A DNA stretch of 64,000 nt. Origin: a virus. Shown here one piece after another: positions 25,026 through 33,228 of this stretch (its first letter is position 1; each line of letters opens with the position of its first letter). The stretch is taken from positions 248,001-312,000 of IMG/VR virus record IMGVR_UViG_3300023184_000024; one strand, written 5' to 3'. The position numbers were made by a program, and so were the translations under genes. The notes under the pieces are model-generated. The model was not told the DNA's origin and ran no database searches. It was given only the letters and a program-made list of their open reading frames with translations.

Positions 25026-26081
25026 ATGGCAAAACCTTTTGACGTATCAAAATTCCGCAAGGAAATCACAAAAAGTATTGACGGACTGTCAATAGGATTC
25101 AATGACCCCACTGATTGGATTAGCACAGGCAACTATGCGCTAAACTATCTTATCTCTGGCGACTTTAACCGCGGTATTCCCTTAGGCAAGGTCACAGTGT
25201 TTGCCGGGGACTCGGGTGCAGGTAAATCGTATATTTGTTCGGGTAACATTGTTAAACACGCACAGGAGCAAGGTATCTTTGTGGTGTTGATCGACAGTGA
25301 GAACGCTTTAGATGAAGATTGGCTCAAAGCACTTGGTGTTGACACCGGACAAGATAAACTTCTTAAACTAAGCATGGCCATGATTGATGACGTTGCTAAA
25401 ACAATCTCAACATTCATGAGTGATTACAAAGCCTTGCCAGATGGCGAACGCCCCAAAGTGTTGTTTGTGATTGACAGCCTGGGCATGTTGTTAACACCCA
25501 CAGATGTAAACCAGTTTGAAGCTGGTGAGATGAAGGGCGACTTGGGCCGCAAGCCCAAGGCACTAACAGCACTTGTTCGTAATTGTGTCAACATGTTTGG
25601 CAGTTACAATGTAGGGTTGGTTTGTACCAACCACACATACGCAAGCCAGGACATGTTTGACCCAGATGACAAGATCAGCGGCGGTCAAGGCTTTATCTAT
25701 GCATCAAGTATTGTTGTTGCCATGAAGAAGATGAAGCTCAAAGAAGATGAAGACGGAAACAAAGTAAGCGAAGTTAATGGTATTCGTGCAGGCTGTAAGG
25801 TCATGAAAACTCGTTACGCAAAACCGTTTGAAGGTGTGCAAGTTAAGATTCCATACACAACAGGCATGAGTCCGTATTCGGGGCTAACTGATTTGATCGA
25901 GAAAAAAAGCCTACTCAAGAAAGAAGGCAACAGTCTTGTGTTTACAACCAGTGCAGGTGAAATTATCAAGAAGTTTCGCAAGGGTTGGGAACGCAACGAT
26001 GACTCATGTTTAGATATAGTAATGAAAGACTTTGCAAATCAGAAGGCAGAGGTAAGTACCTCAGAGGAGGACTCAGAATGA
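25026..26081 (+). CDS. uvsX: UvsX recombinase (RecA-like)
   Basis: A 351-aa RecA-family protein with Walker A GDSGAGKS (61-68), the DSENALDEDW segment, Walker B VLFVIDSLG, and the conserved L2-region ISGGQGF. UvsX forms filaments on ssDNA for strand exchange and recombination-dependent replication. AAAGG lies before the ATG. The acidic end (STSEEDSE) overlaps the next start. With uvsY two genes downstream, this is a compact recombination operon; in T4 the two genes are far apart. Confidence 0.9.
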   Translation: MAKPFDVSKFRKEITKSIDGLSIGFNDPTDWISTGNYALNYLISGDFNRGIPLGKVTVFAGDSGAGKSYICSGNIVKHAQEQGIFVVLIDSENALDEDWLKALGVDTGQDKLLKLSMAMIDDVAKTISTFMSDYKALPDGERPKVLFVIDSLGMLLTPTDVNQFEAGEMKGDLGRKPKALTALVRNCVNMFGSYNVGLVCTNHTYASQDMFDPDDKISGGQGFIYASSIVVAMKKMKLKEDEDGNKVSEVNGIRAGCKVMKTRYAKPFEGVQVKIPYTTGMSPYSGLTDLIEKKSLLKKEGNSLVFTTSAGEIIKKFRKGWERNDDSCLDIVMKDFANQKAEVSTSEEDSE

Positions 26082-26347
26082 GTGAAGTAGTAGCAAGTGA
26101 AATTTGGGGCGAACTCAAACGTTTTGTAAACACAGTTGATCGTGCAGAAGCCGCAGAGACTGTGGTACAGATCTTGATGGACAATGATTCAGACGTGGAA
26201 GATATTCGCAATGCGTTTAAAGGTGATTCTGATATCAAACGTGCGTTGACTGCATACCTCGACGATGACAAGAACTATGTAGAAGACGAAGATGTAGAAG
26301 AAGACGAAGATTTTGATGACTTCAACGACGAAAACTGGGAAGAGTAA
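26078..26347 (+). CDS. Small acidic protein between uvsX and uvsY
   Basis: An 89-aa protein. The frame extends to 26006 inside uvsX, but GAGGAGG at 26064-26070 sets the ATG at 26078, overlapping the uvsX stop. The first 60 residues are helical (IWGELKRFVNTVDRAEAAET); the last 25 are almost all Asp/Glu. Such acidic tails mimic DNA or dock on ssDNA-binding proteins. Its place in the uvsX-uvsY operon suggests a recombination accessory factor, by inference only. Confidence 0.65.
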   Translation: MSEVVASEIWGELKRFVNTVDRAEAAETVVQILMDNDSDVEDIRNAFKGDSDIKRALTAYLDDDKNYVEDEDVEEDEDFDDFNDENWEE

Positions 26348-26799
26348 TGTGGTATAGTCGAGTAGTCAGTGACCTAAGTCTTCTTCCAGACTTTGTTGCT
26401 CACTACGAGAAAGAATTGACCACGGCTAAAAATGATTGTCGAATTGGCGGCGTTGTAGAAAAAAATATCACTGCATTGCCGGGCGTGACAGAACACCGGT
26501 TTAATCAATTGCAAGAGATTGAGGCAGTACTCAATTTTCTCAATATTCAGCTACGAAAAATTCGTCGTAGACATTTTCAAAAGTACCTGGAAGGGTACGC
26601 TAGAGCATTGACAAGCAGAGATGCCGAGAAATATGTTGACGGTGAGGATGAAGTTATTGATTTTGAAACTTTGATCAACGAAGTAGCACTGTTGCGTAAC
26701 AAATGGTTAGGTATCATGAAAGGCCTGGATACCAAGCAGTGGCAAATGGGGCATATTGTTCGTTTGCGCACAGCCGGTATGGAAGATATACAAGTTTAA
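26347..26799 (+). CDS. uvsY: UvsY recombination mediator
   Basis: A 150-aa helical protein similar in length and layout to T4 UvsY (137 aa): a helical N-terminus, a basic middle (NIQLRKIRRRHFQKYLEGYA), a DAEKYVDGEDEV segment, and a C-terminal LRNKWLGIMKGLDTKQWQMG followed by IVRLRTAGMED. UvsY loads UvsX onto gp32-covered ssDNA. The start overlaps the previous stop by 1 nt. Gene neighbourhood (uvsX two genes upstream, gp32 3 kb upstream) supports the call. Confidence 0.7.
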   Translation: MWYSRVVSDLSLLPDFVAHYEKELTTAKNDCRIGGVVEKNITALPGVTEHRFNQLQEIEAVLNFLNIQLRKIRRRHFQKYLEGYARALTSRDAEKYVDGEDEVIDFETLINEVALLRNKWLGIMKGLDTKQWQMGHIVRLRTAGMEDIQV

Positions 26800-27294
26800 A
26801 TGTCCGATAACAACAGCAATCAAGCAAAGGGTCGTAACAGCATTGACGGCAAAGTTAACAACTCGTTGATCACGTTTATTAATCGAAACGTATCAGAGTA
26901 CCCTACAGAAGTAGGCGGCCCTAAGTTTGATCTAGTGCCTGTTGAAAAACAAAAAGATATCATGCTTAATGTGGCTCGTATGCACGGCCAGCAAGAGTAT
27001 AATCGTATCATGGAACTAGTGTCTGTGCTACAAAAACAGGCCGACAGCATAAAACGTAGACTTGAAATAACTGACATGGTACACCAGGCTGTTTATCAGT
27101 TTCAGACATACCACGGACAGATATATTGGTTAGTGTACGATTCGAGAAAAAATTTTACAAGATTGGTGTTAACAGGACCAACAGATTGGTGCACAGGTAA
27201 ACCCCAAGAATATGACTATATTTGTCGAGTAAAATGGTTGGGCGATTATACCTGGATTGAAGTCAATGATAAAGGAAATCCAATAAATGACTAA
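26800..27294 (+). CDS. DUF2452-like protein
   Basis: A 164-aa protein. The early PKFDLVPVEKQKDIMLNVAR, the helix LQKQADSIKRRLEITDMVHQ, and the C-terminal GQIYWLVYDSRKNFTRLVL plus WLGDYTWIEV match the pattern I know as DUF2452. Function unknown. Its ATG directly follows the uvsY stop, and its end overlaps the methyltransferase start by 8 nt, so it is part of the uvsX operon and could be linked to recombination. Confidence 0.6.
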   Translation: MSDNNSNQAKGRNSIDGKVNNSLITFINRNVSEYPTEVGGPKFDLVPVEKQKDIMLNVARMHGQQEYNRIMELVSVLQKQADSIKRRLEITDMVHQAVYQFQTYHGQIYWLVYDSRKNFTRLVLTGPTDWCTGKPQEYDYICRVKWLGDYTWIEVNDKGNPIND

Positions 27295-28048
27295 TATACT
27301 TTTTTCCAATACAGAAAACAGTCACACGCATAGCTTAGAAACACTTGAAGCACTGTATGAGTTTGATGACTTTATGCAAAGCATTGTCAGCATGGTTGAC
27401 ATGGGATGTGGCTCGGGCCTCGATCTTGAATGGTGGGCAACACGCACTACCAGAGATGAAAATCCCGAGCCGTTAAACATTCAATGCACAGGAATAGATA
27501 TAAAAGATCGATTAGGCCTTCCTCGGGCATATGGAAATATTCGTTACCAAAAACAAGATTTTGAAGAAACGATTGTGGGAAGACAACGCTATGATTTAGT
27601 ATGGGCACACGATAGTTTTCAATATGTTGTTGATGTGTTTGGCACTCTAAAAAATTGGCACAAAGTCATGAACGAAAACGCCATGTTGGTAATCACTATT
27701 CCACAAACAACTAACCTAGTTGGAAATAAGCAGGTGTTTGATCAGCATGATGGATCTTATTATAATTGGACAATGCCCAGTTTAATACACGCTCTGGCAG
27801 TCTCGGGATTTGATTGTAGAGACGGGTTTTTTAAAAAAGAAGTGAACGATCCTTGGCTACATGCCATTGTTTATAAAGGCACTGTGGAGCCCTTGGATCC
27901 AAGAAAAACACGTTTGTATGACTTGGTAGATCTCAAAGTCTTGCCTGAGACTGCTGAAAAAAGTGTAGTAAAATATGGATTTCTACGGCAACAAGATTTG
28001 GTGTTGCCCTGGGTAGACCGCAGTCTCCGATGGATGGGGCAGGAATAA
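27287..28048 (+). CDS. SAM-dependent methyltransferase (copy 1)
   Basis: A 253-aa class I methyltransferase: motif I VDMGCGSGLDLEWW near residues 37-50 binds S-adenosylmethionine, CTGIDIKDR is the acidic loop, YDLVWAHDSFQYV motif IV, and LVITIPQ the later strand. The target is not identifiable; methyltransferases of this look often act on small molecules or sugars. It is translationally linked to the DUF2452 gene but its 3' end leads into the glycan cassette. Confidence 0.75.
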   Translation: MTNILFSNTENSHTHSLETLEALYEFDDFMQSIVSMVDMGCGSGLDLEWWATRTTRDENPEPLNIQCTGIDIKDRLGLPRAYGNIRYQKQDFEETIVGRQRYDLVWAHDSFQYVVDVFGTLKNWHKVMNENAMLVITIPQTTNLVGNKQVFDQHDGSYYNWTMPSLIHALAVSGFDCRDGFFKKEVNDPWLHAIVYKGTVEPLDPRKTRLYDLVDLKVLPETAEKSVVKYGFLRQQDLVLPWVDRSLRWMGQE

Positions 28049-28054
28049 TAAATA
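28047..28054 (+). promoter_or_regulatory. Late-promoter-like octamer AATAAATA
   Basis: Overlaps the stop of the first methyltransferase gene; the predicted transcript start near 28060 lies in the left arm of the hairpin that follows. Confidence 0.5.
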
Positions 28055-28077
28055 TAATTCAACTCAAGTTGAATTAT
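28054..28077 (+). promoter_or_regulatory. Perfect hairpin before second methyltransferase
   Basis: ATAATTCAACT (28054-28064) is exactly complementary to AGTTGAATTAT (28067-28077). There is no T tract, and the ATG of the next gene lies 5 nt beyond. Read-through RNA would carry the whole stem; late RNA would carry only the right arm. Confidence 0.7.
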
Positions 28078-28082
28078 CTATA

Positions 28083-28652
28083 ATGAACAATGAAAATTAT
28101 CAACAAATTCAAACCATGCATGCCGATGGTATGTTTGACAACGGTGAAAAACAATTCAAGATAATACAACCGTTCATTGCTGAACACACCCCACCTAATA
28201 TTTTAATTTCAGGATGCGGCAACGGCGCATTAATATCTGCTATTAAACATACACATCCTGAAATTAAAGTGCACGGATATGAGCCTACAAATCCTAGATT
28301 TAATATACTGCCATTGGGGACATTTGATTCAGTGATATCAATAGATGCATTGGAATACATCAATCCTGATCACATTGAAGACACACTAGAAATAATCAGT
28401 GAAAAAATACAACGTCTTGGATTTTTTACCATTGCTTGTCATCCTTCTAGGAAGTCATTGCCCGATGGGCAAAATTTTCATTCAATAATCAAAGAACCGG
28501 ACTGGTGGCGCCACAAAATACTAAGACACATGGATGTAAGTATTGTCAACGAGTGTATCGAGGTTTTTGATAAACGAGATAAGTGGCCAGAAGTTTTTGG
28601 TAGCAAATATAGTGTTGTAGTTAGAAAAAATGAGCTAAAAAGTTATTATTAG
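28083..28652 (+). CDS. SAM-dependent methyltransferase-like (copy 2)
   Basis: A 189-aa protein with a shortened Rossmann core: ILISGCGNGALISAI (motif I), VHGYEPTNPRF (acidic loop) and FDSVISIDALEYI (motif IV), followed by RLGFFTIACHPSRK. It is shorter than most relatives and unlike the first methyltransferase beyond these motifs. A hairpin directly before the ATG may limit translation of upstream transcripts. No SD site is evident. Probably part of the glycan cassette that follows. Confidence 0.65.
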   Translation: MNNENYQQIQTMHADGMFDNGEKQFKIIQPFIAEHTPPNILISGCGNGALISAIKHTHPEIKVHGYEPTNPRFNILPLGTFDSVISIDALEYINPDHIEDTLEIISEKIQRLGFFTIACHPSRKSLPDGQNFHSIIKEPDWWRHKILRHMDVSIVNECIEVFDKRDKWPEVFGSKYSVVVRKNELKSYY

Positions 28653-28668
28653 ACCAATGTCTAATAAT

Positions 28669-28676
28669 ATTAAATA
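28669..28676 (+). promoter_or_regulatory. Late-promoter-like octamer ATTAAATA
   Basis: Ends 4 nt before the ATG at 28681. Confidence 0.5.
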
Positions 28677-28680
28677 ACTC

Positions 28681-29439
28681 ATGCAAAATATTGTAATTGT
28701 AACCGGCGGGTTTGACCCCATCCATTCTGGACATATCTCTTATCTTAATCATGCTGATCACCTAGGCGATTACCTAGTGGTGGGATTAAATTCCGACGCA
28801 TGGCTTGCCCGTAAAAAAGGCCGCCCTTTTATGCCATGGCGTGAACGTATGACGGTGTTGGGCAACCTGCACATGGTTGACGAAGTAATTGAGTTCAACG
28901 ACGACGATGGGTCTAGTGTTGATGCCATACGTCAAGTCCGAGAAAAATATCCAGATGCACGTATTATCTTTGCCAATGGCGGAGATAGAACCAAGGACAA
29001 CATTCCAGAAATGGTGTTCGATGATGTGGAGTTTGTGTTTGGTGTTGGAGGAGAAGATAAAGCCAATTCCTCGTCCTGGATTTTAGAAGATTGGAAAAAG
29101 CCCCGAACAACTCGTGCATGGGGTTACTATCGTGTGCTACACGAAGTAGGCACTCATACCAAACTCAAAGAACTAACAGTAACACCCAAGACATGCTTGA
29201 GCATGCAACGTCACGAACACCGTGCTGAGTTTTGGTTTGTAGCCGAAGGTGAGGCTGCAGTCTATACCTTGGATTCGTCGAGCGACCATGACCTAGTCGG
29301 GCACTACAAACTGCATGAGCACATTTTTATTAACTTAGGGCAATGGCACATGTTGTGCAATGAAACTGACCAACCACTTAGATTAATTGAAATACAATAC
29401 GGCAATAATTGTATAGAAGAAGACATCGAACGTCAATGA
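28681..29439 (+). CDS. Nucleotidyltransferase-cupin fusion (RfaE/ManC-like)
   Basis: A 252-aa two-domain protein. Residues 1-135 are a cytidylyltransferase-type domain: GGFDPIHSGH with H15/H18 as the HIGH motif and SSSWIL near the end, as in RfaE/HldE, which activates sugar phosphates. Residues 145-252 form a cupin of the mannose-6-phosphate isomerase type II kind (TCLSMQRHEHRAEFW, H178/H180/E183 as metal ligands, then VAEGEAAV). The combination suggests making and shaping an activated sugar. It opens the glycan cassette and overlaps the next gene by 4 nt. Confidence 0.75.
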   Translation: MQNIVIVTGGFDPIHSGHISYLNHADHLGDYLVVGLNSDAWLARKKGRPFMPWRERMTVLGNLHMVDEVIEFNDDDGSSVDAIRQVREKYPDARIIFANGGDRTKDNIPEMVFDDVEFVFGVGGEDKANSSSWILEDWKKPRTTRAWGYYRVLHEVGTHTKLKELTVTPKTCLSMQRHEHRAEFWFVAEGEAAVYTLDSSSDHDLVGHYKLHEHIFINLGQWHMLCNETDQPLRLIEIQYGNNCIEEDIERQ

Positions 29440-30122
29440 AGCCAATTCCTGTATTTGTCGGCTACGATCCTAGAGAAGCTATAGCGTATCATACTTGTGT
29501 TAATAGTATTATACGTAATGCCAGTAAACCGGTGGCTATTATTCCTGTAGCATTAAACTTATTCAAAGACTACAAAGAAACACACACTGATGGCAGCAAT
29601 CATTTTATCTACACACGTTTTCTTGTGCCACACTTAATGGACTACACTGGATGGGCAATTTTTATTGACGGTGACATGATTGTGCGTGGAGACATTGTTG
29701 AGTTATGGGATTTGCAAAACCCTTACATGGATGTTATGGTAGTCAAACACGATTACAAAACACGCATGCCTGTTAAATATCTAGGAGCACGAAATGAAGA
29801 CTATCCTCGAAAAAATTGGAGTAGTGTTATTCTGTGGAATTGTAATAGTTTTCCTAACCGGCGACTTACTCCCGAGTTTATACAGAAATCCACAGGCAGT
29901 GAGCTCCACCGCTTCTCGTGGCTAGATGATGATCGCATAGGTGAACTGCCTTCGGAATGGAATTGGTTGGATGTTGAATACGAGTGGAACCCATCGGCCA
30001 AGTTGATTCATTACACACTAGGAACTCCGTGCTTTCATGAATTTTCCAATCAAGGCAACTTTGCCAATGACTGGCACAGAGAACGCATACTCACTGAGTA
30101 CTGCCAGCAACGCAGTATATAA
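29436..30122 (+). CDS. GT-A glycosyltransferase (GT8-like)
   Basis: A 228-aa protein. The frame is open back to a TTG at 29409, but the ATG at 29436 overlaps the previous stop (ATGA) and gives the natural start MKPIPVFVGYDPREAIAYHT. The metal-binding D-x-D is DGD in GWAIFIDGDMIVRGDI, as in glycogenin-like GT8 enzymes, and NWSSVILWNC supports the fold. It transfers a sugar from a nucleotide donor, acceptor unknown. A relative of the gene at 34899, sharing the strand-DxD-strand layout. Confidence 0.7.
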   Translation: MKPIPVFVGYDPREAIAYHTCVNSIIRNASKPVAIIPVALNLFKDYKETHTDGSNHFIYTRFLVPHLMDYTGWAIFIDGDMIVRGDIVELWDLQNPYMDVMVVKHDYKTRMPVKYLGARNEDYPRKNWSSVILWNCNSFPNRRLTPEFIQKSTGSELHRFSWLDDDRIGELPSEWNWLDVEYEWNPSAKLIHYTLGTPCFHEFSNQGNFANDWHRERILTEYCQQRSI

Positions 30123-30123
30123 A

Positions 30124-30930
30124 ATGAGTCCAACTGACTTTGTTTATCTCAGTGACAACGGCAACGATGAGTACATAAACATGTTGGCCAAAGCTGTTGG
30201 CGCCAATGTAACAGACACCAAGAAGTTTGATTTTTTAAAAACACACAATCCTATAGTTCTGCGTAGTATTCTTAAGAACAAAATTATGAATCGATGCAGA
30301 GAGACAGGTAGAGATTTTTACTATGTTGACTCGGGATATCTGGGCAATACTGTATCACCCAGGAATCGATTTGGAAATAAACTTTGGCATCGTATAGTTA
30401 AGAACGGGCTACAACACACAGAAATTCGTAAAAGACCAGCAGATAGATTAGATCAAATTGGCACGACATGGTCTAGAAAAAAATTGTCAGGTAGTAAAAT
30501 AATTGTGGCTGCGCCTGACGATAAACCTTGTCGACATTATGGAATTGATCTTGACACTTGGATCAATGACACTGTTTCTAAACTTAAACAGCACACTGAT
30601 CGAGAAATAGTTGTCCGACAACGAGTCAAGCACAAAACAGTGCGCATGGTTCACGACCCACTGTCAACTGTGTTGACACAGGATGTGCATGCTCTAGTAA
30701 CATTCAACAGTAACGCGGCTGTAGAAGCTGTAATTGCAGGAGTACCGGCATTCGTGCTGGCTCCAGAACACGTAGCAATGCCAGTGGCATCCTGCGATTT
30801 GTCAACAATAGAAGATCCATTTTGGCCAGACCAGGATTTAATGCATGACTGGCTATGCCACTTGGCGTACTGTCAGTTTCATGTAAAAGAACTCCAGCAC
30901 AAAAATATTTGGAACATCCTTAATGAATAA
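30124..30930 (+). CDS. KpsS-like capsule/glycan transferase (paralogue 1)
   Basis: A 268-aa protein; the start at 30124 lies 1 nt after the previous stop, and the longer frame to 30037 is rejected because it would overlap the GT8-like gene. The C-terminal half shares a string with the genes at 30923 and 34084: DTWINDTVSKLKQHTDREIVVRQR, HALVTFNSNAAVEAVIAGVP, then the IEDPF and ELQHKNIW segments. This resembles the C-terminal domain of capsule polysaccharide (KpsS/KpsC) transferases. In place of the HP seen in the paralogues it has QRVKHK, so activity may be altered. Confidence 0.55.
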   Translation: MSPTDFVYLSDNGNDEYINMLAKAVGANVTDTKKFDFLKTHNPIVLRSILKNKIMNRCRETGRDFYYVDSGYLGNTVSPRNRFGNKLWHRIVKNGLQHTEIRKRPADRLDQIGTTWSRKKLSGSKIIVAAPDDKPCRHYGIDLDTWINDTVSKLKQHTDREIVVRQRVKHKTVRMVHDPLSTVLTQDVHALVTFNSNAAVEAVIAGVPAFVLAPEHVAMPVASCDLSTIEDPFWPDQDLMHDWLCHLAYCQFHVKELQHKNIWNILNE

Positions 30931-31849
30931 GATATCAGTGGTTGTTTATCAAGATTGCTTGCCAAAGAATAACAACAACCCAGAAAAAATACAGGCCTTG
31001 CAAAAATTCTGGAAAGGTGTTCGCGTGTGTGGTGATAATGCAGTGATGTTGCCGGGCACAGATCTAGTAGACTGTGATGTTGCTGTTATACTTGGGTGGG
31101 TGCATAGTAATTCTAAAAACTCAAAACATCTTAATTTACGAAGACAAGTGATTGACACACAGCTGGCAAAAAACCGACATGTAGTTGTCATTGACAGCAA
31201 TTTGTTTTTATATAAAGACACGGCTAACCCAACTCATTATCTAAGATACAGTTTCAATGGAGTTTTTCCTGATACTGGCATATACTGCGACAGCAAGCCA
31301 ACACAGTCAAATTGGGACCAACTGGCTAAAAAACTGCAACTAGAAATCAAACCTTATCGCACACACGGAAACCATTTGCTTATTTGTTTGCAAAGAAATG
31401 GTGGGTGGAGCATGGGAGGGCAATCTGTGGTATCATGGATAGATGAAACATTGACCGAGATTAGACAACACTCAGATCGTCCTGTTGTACTGCGACCGCA
31501 CCCTGGCGACAAAACCATTTATGATTTTAGCAAGCACTTAAAACAGTTTGACAATGTCACTGTGTCGAGCCCCACAGATTCTTTGGTTGATAATCTTAAA
31601 GATTGCTGGGCTGTGGTTAATCATAATTCTAGCCCAGCTGTGGCAGCCGCTATTGAAGGATTTCCGATATTTTTAACAGACCCTGATAACAGCCAGTGTA
31701 GAGAAATTGCAAATACTGATTTCTCACTGTTAGAAAACCCAACATTGCCCGAAAGACAGGCTTGGCTCAACCGACTAGCAATGTTTCATTGGGATTTTGA
31801 CGATCTTCAACAAGGCCACTGCTGGAATCACATGCGGAAGTACCTGTAA
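30923..31849 (+). CDS. KpsS-like capsule/glycan transferase (paralogue 2)
   Basis: A 308-aa protein, the most complete of the three paralogues. Key segments are TEIRQHSDRPVVLRPHPGDK (R-x-HP), CWAVVNHNSSPAVAAAIEGF (the acceptor/donor loop N-x-S-S) and the end DFDDLQQGHCWNHMRKYL. A full N-terminal domain starts MNKISVVVYQDCLPKNN. The start overlaps the previous stop by 8 nt. Its last 83 nt overlap the convergent gene on the minus strand. Confidence 0.6.
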   Translation: MNKISVVVYQDCLPKNNNNPEKIQALQKFWKGVRVCGDNAVMLPGTDLVDCDVAVILGWVHSNSKNSKHLNLRRQVIDTQLAKNRHVVVIDSNLFLYKDTANPTHYLRYSFNGVFPDTGIYCDSKPTQSNWDQLAKKLQLEIKPYRTHGNHLLICLQRNGGWSMGGQSVVSWIDETLTEIRQHSDRPVVLRPHPGDKTIYDFSKHLKQFDNVTVSSPTDSLVDNLKDCWAVVNHNSSPAVAAAIEGFPIFLTDPDNSQCREIANTDFSLLENPTLPERQAWLNRLAMFHWDFDDLQQGHCWNHMRKYL

Positions 31850-32555
31850 TATATTCCTGGAGTTTCTGAGCCCACTCGTGCCTAACCTGGCGCATCTCAT
31901 CTGACTTGTAGATCTTTTTTCGATAATCACGATTTAGATATGTAGAGTCTTGGTTATTGCCAGTTACGTCATATCGATCATGTATCACTGTTGCCGAGAT
32001 TGCACGAACTGCACCAATCTCATAACAAATATCTTGTATCCACGAATCGCATAAATTGCACAAACTTAATTTTCCAAAGATATCTATCCAGACCCGTGGC
32101 ACCAATGGAAACAGTGTAAGCTCACTTCTAAATTTTTCAGTGGCCATGTGTAACATTCCAATAAAATCTATGTTTTCTTTTACTTGGGTGTCCCAGTTTT
32201 CACTGACCATTATACAATCATCATTCCATAGCAACAGCCACTGACCGTTGGCAGTTTTGGCTAACAAGTTATAATAGTTATGTAATTCACTGTACCCCCA
32301 GGTCGGGGTACGATGTAGTTGTGAAGTTGCTCCAAACGTACCCAATAGCTCTGGCCAAAGACTAGAATTTAAGTACTTGTGTGTTTCAACATCGTCCTGG
32401 TCGTAGGCCACAGTGATTTCAATCAACTTTGGATTGGCAGCCTTTTCTAACAGTGAGCGCACAGTGCGCTCTAATAGGTGTACTCGTTGTCGTGTTGGTA
32501 ACATCACTGAAATTAATGTGTGTGGCTTCATGAAAATACTTAGCAGTGTGCCCAT
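31767..32555 (-). CDS. GT2-like glycosyltransferase
   Basis: A minus-strand 262-aa protein of GT-A fold: SVMLPTRQRVHLLERTVRSL is the usual donor-binding start, ITVAYDQDDVETHKY follows, and the metal site is WLLLWNDDCIM. Two starts are possible: 32555 (8 nt after a late octamer, nearly leaderless) and 32531 (MKPHTLISV, a more typical family N-terminus). Neither has an SD site. It points against its neighbours, with overlapping divergent late octamers shared with the gene at 32572. Confidence 0.65.
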   Translation of the reverse strand: MGTLLSIFMKPHTLISVMLPTRQRVHLLERTVRSLLEKAANPKLIEITVAYDQDDVETHKYLNSSLWPELLGTFGATSQLHRTPTWGYSELHNYYNLLAKTANGQWLLLWNDDCIMVSENWDTQVKENIDFIGMLHMATEKFRSELTLFPLVPRVWIDIFGKLSLCNLCDSWIQDICYEIGAVRAISATVIHDRYDVTGNNQDSTYLNRDYRKKIYKSDEMRQVRHEWAQKLQEYITGTSACDSSSGLVEDRQNPNETLLVG

Positions 32556-32557
32556 AC

Positions 32558-32565
32558 TATAAATA
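32558..32565 (+). promoter_or_regulatory. Late promoter, exact TATAAATA, for GT25 gene
   Basis: Exact T4 consensus, 6 nt before the ATG at 32572. Confidence 0.65.
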
Positions 32566-32571
32566 TTTAAT
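32564..32571 (-). promoter_or_regulatory. Late-promoter-like octamer ATTAAATA, divergent
   Basis: Minus-strand octamer overlapping the + strand one by 2 bp; ends 8 nt before the minus-strand ATG at 32555. The pair forms a compact bidirectional late promoter. Confidence 0.5.
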
Positions 32572-33228
32572 ATGAAAGCTTATGTAATTGGATTGTCTCG
32601 CATACCATCGTCGAGTTCTAGTGCACAACGTGTCATCAATGATCTTAAACAATTTGGTGTAGATGCTGAGTTTTTTGAAGGAACGTATGGAGATAAAGTC
32701 GCAAAGATCTTTGCCAAAGAACATCGCACACTATACCACACCAGTTTTAAAGGAAACCCAGTTGATGATGAATATCGTGCCTCGTGCATGCGACCGGGTG
32801 TAATGGGGTGTTTTCACAGTCATTACCGTCTCTGGGAACAATGTGCAAAAAACAAAGAACCAATATTAATTTTTGAAGATGATGTGATTTTTGAACGTGG
32901 ATTTATTCCAGTAGACTGGCATGATGTTTTGTTGTTGGCCACTGGCAAAGAAGTGTACACCAATGAGTTCTACGCCTCTAAACTTTATACCCCAGAAGGT
33001 GAACCACAGGCGGGCAAGTTCAAAGGCAAGGTAATGCCCGGCGCAGTGGGCTATGGACTCACGCCCACAGGGGCTAACAAACTGATCAACTTTTACAAAA
33101 CTACGTTCTTGCCAGCTGACAATGCCATGAATATTCGTGTTGTAACTCTACAATGTCACAATTATCTCATGGGCCGTGCTGATACCAATAAAAAAAGCTT
33201 GACTAAAAGCAACCAATGGGTTACTTAG
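32572..33228 (+). CDS. GT25-family glycosyltransferase
   Basis: A 218-aa protein of the LPS/LOS glycosyltransferase family 25: the start MKAYVIGLSRIPSS, FGVDAEFFEGTYG, the block VMGCFHSHYRLWEQC, and the metal site ILIFEDDVIF. Family members add galactose or related sugars to lipooligosaccharide. A typical GT25 length. The promoter is an exact late consensus and the mRNA should be leaderless. The 3' end overlaps the convergent minus-strand gene by 8 nt. Confidence 0.75.
   Translation: MKAYVIGLSRIPSSSSSAQRVINDLKQFGVDAEFFEGTYGDKVAKIFAKEHRTLYHTSFKGNPVDDEYRASCMRPGVMGCFHSHYRLWEQCAKNKEPILIFEDDVIFERGFIPVDWHDVLLLATGKEVYTNEFYASKLYTPEGEPQAGKFKGKVMPGAVGYGLTPTGANKLINFYKTTFLPADNAMNIRVVTLQCHNYLMGRADTNKKSLTKSNQWVT

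Noticed and set aside
28079-28084. TATAAT overlapping the second methyltransferase ATG
   Set aside because: It overlaps the start codon and has no -35 at a usable distance.
30037-30123. Longer N-terminus for the KpsS-like gene at 30124
   Set aside because: It would overlap the glycosyltransferase gene by 86 nt, and the ATG at 30124 is 1 nt after that gene's stop.
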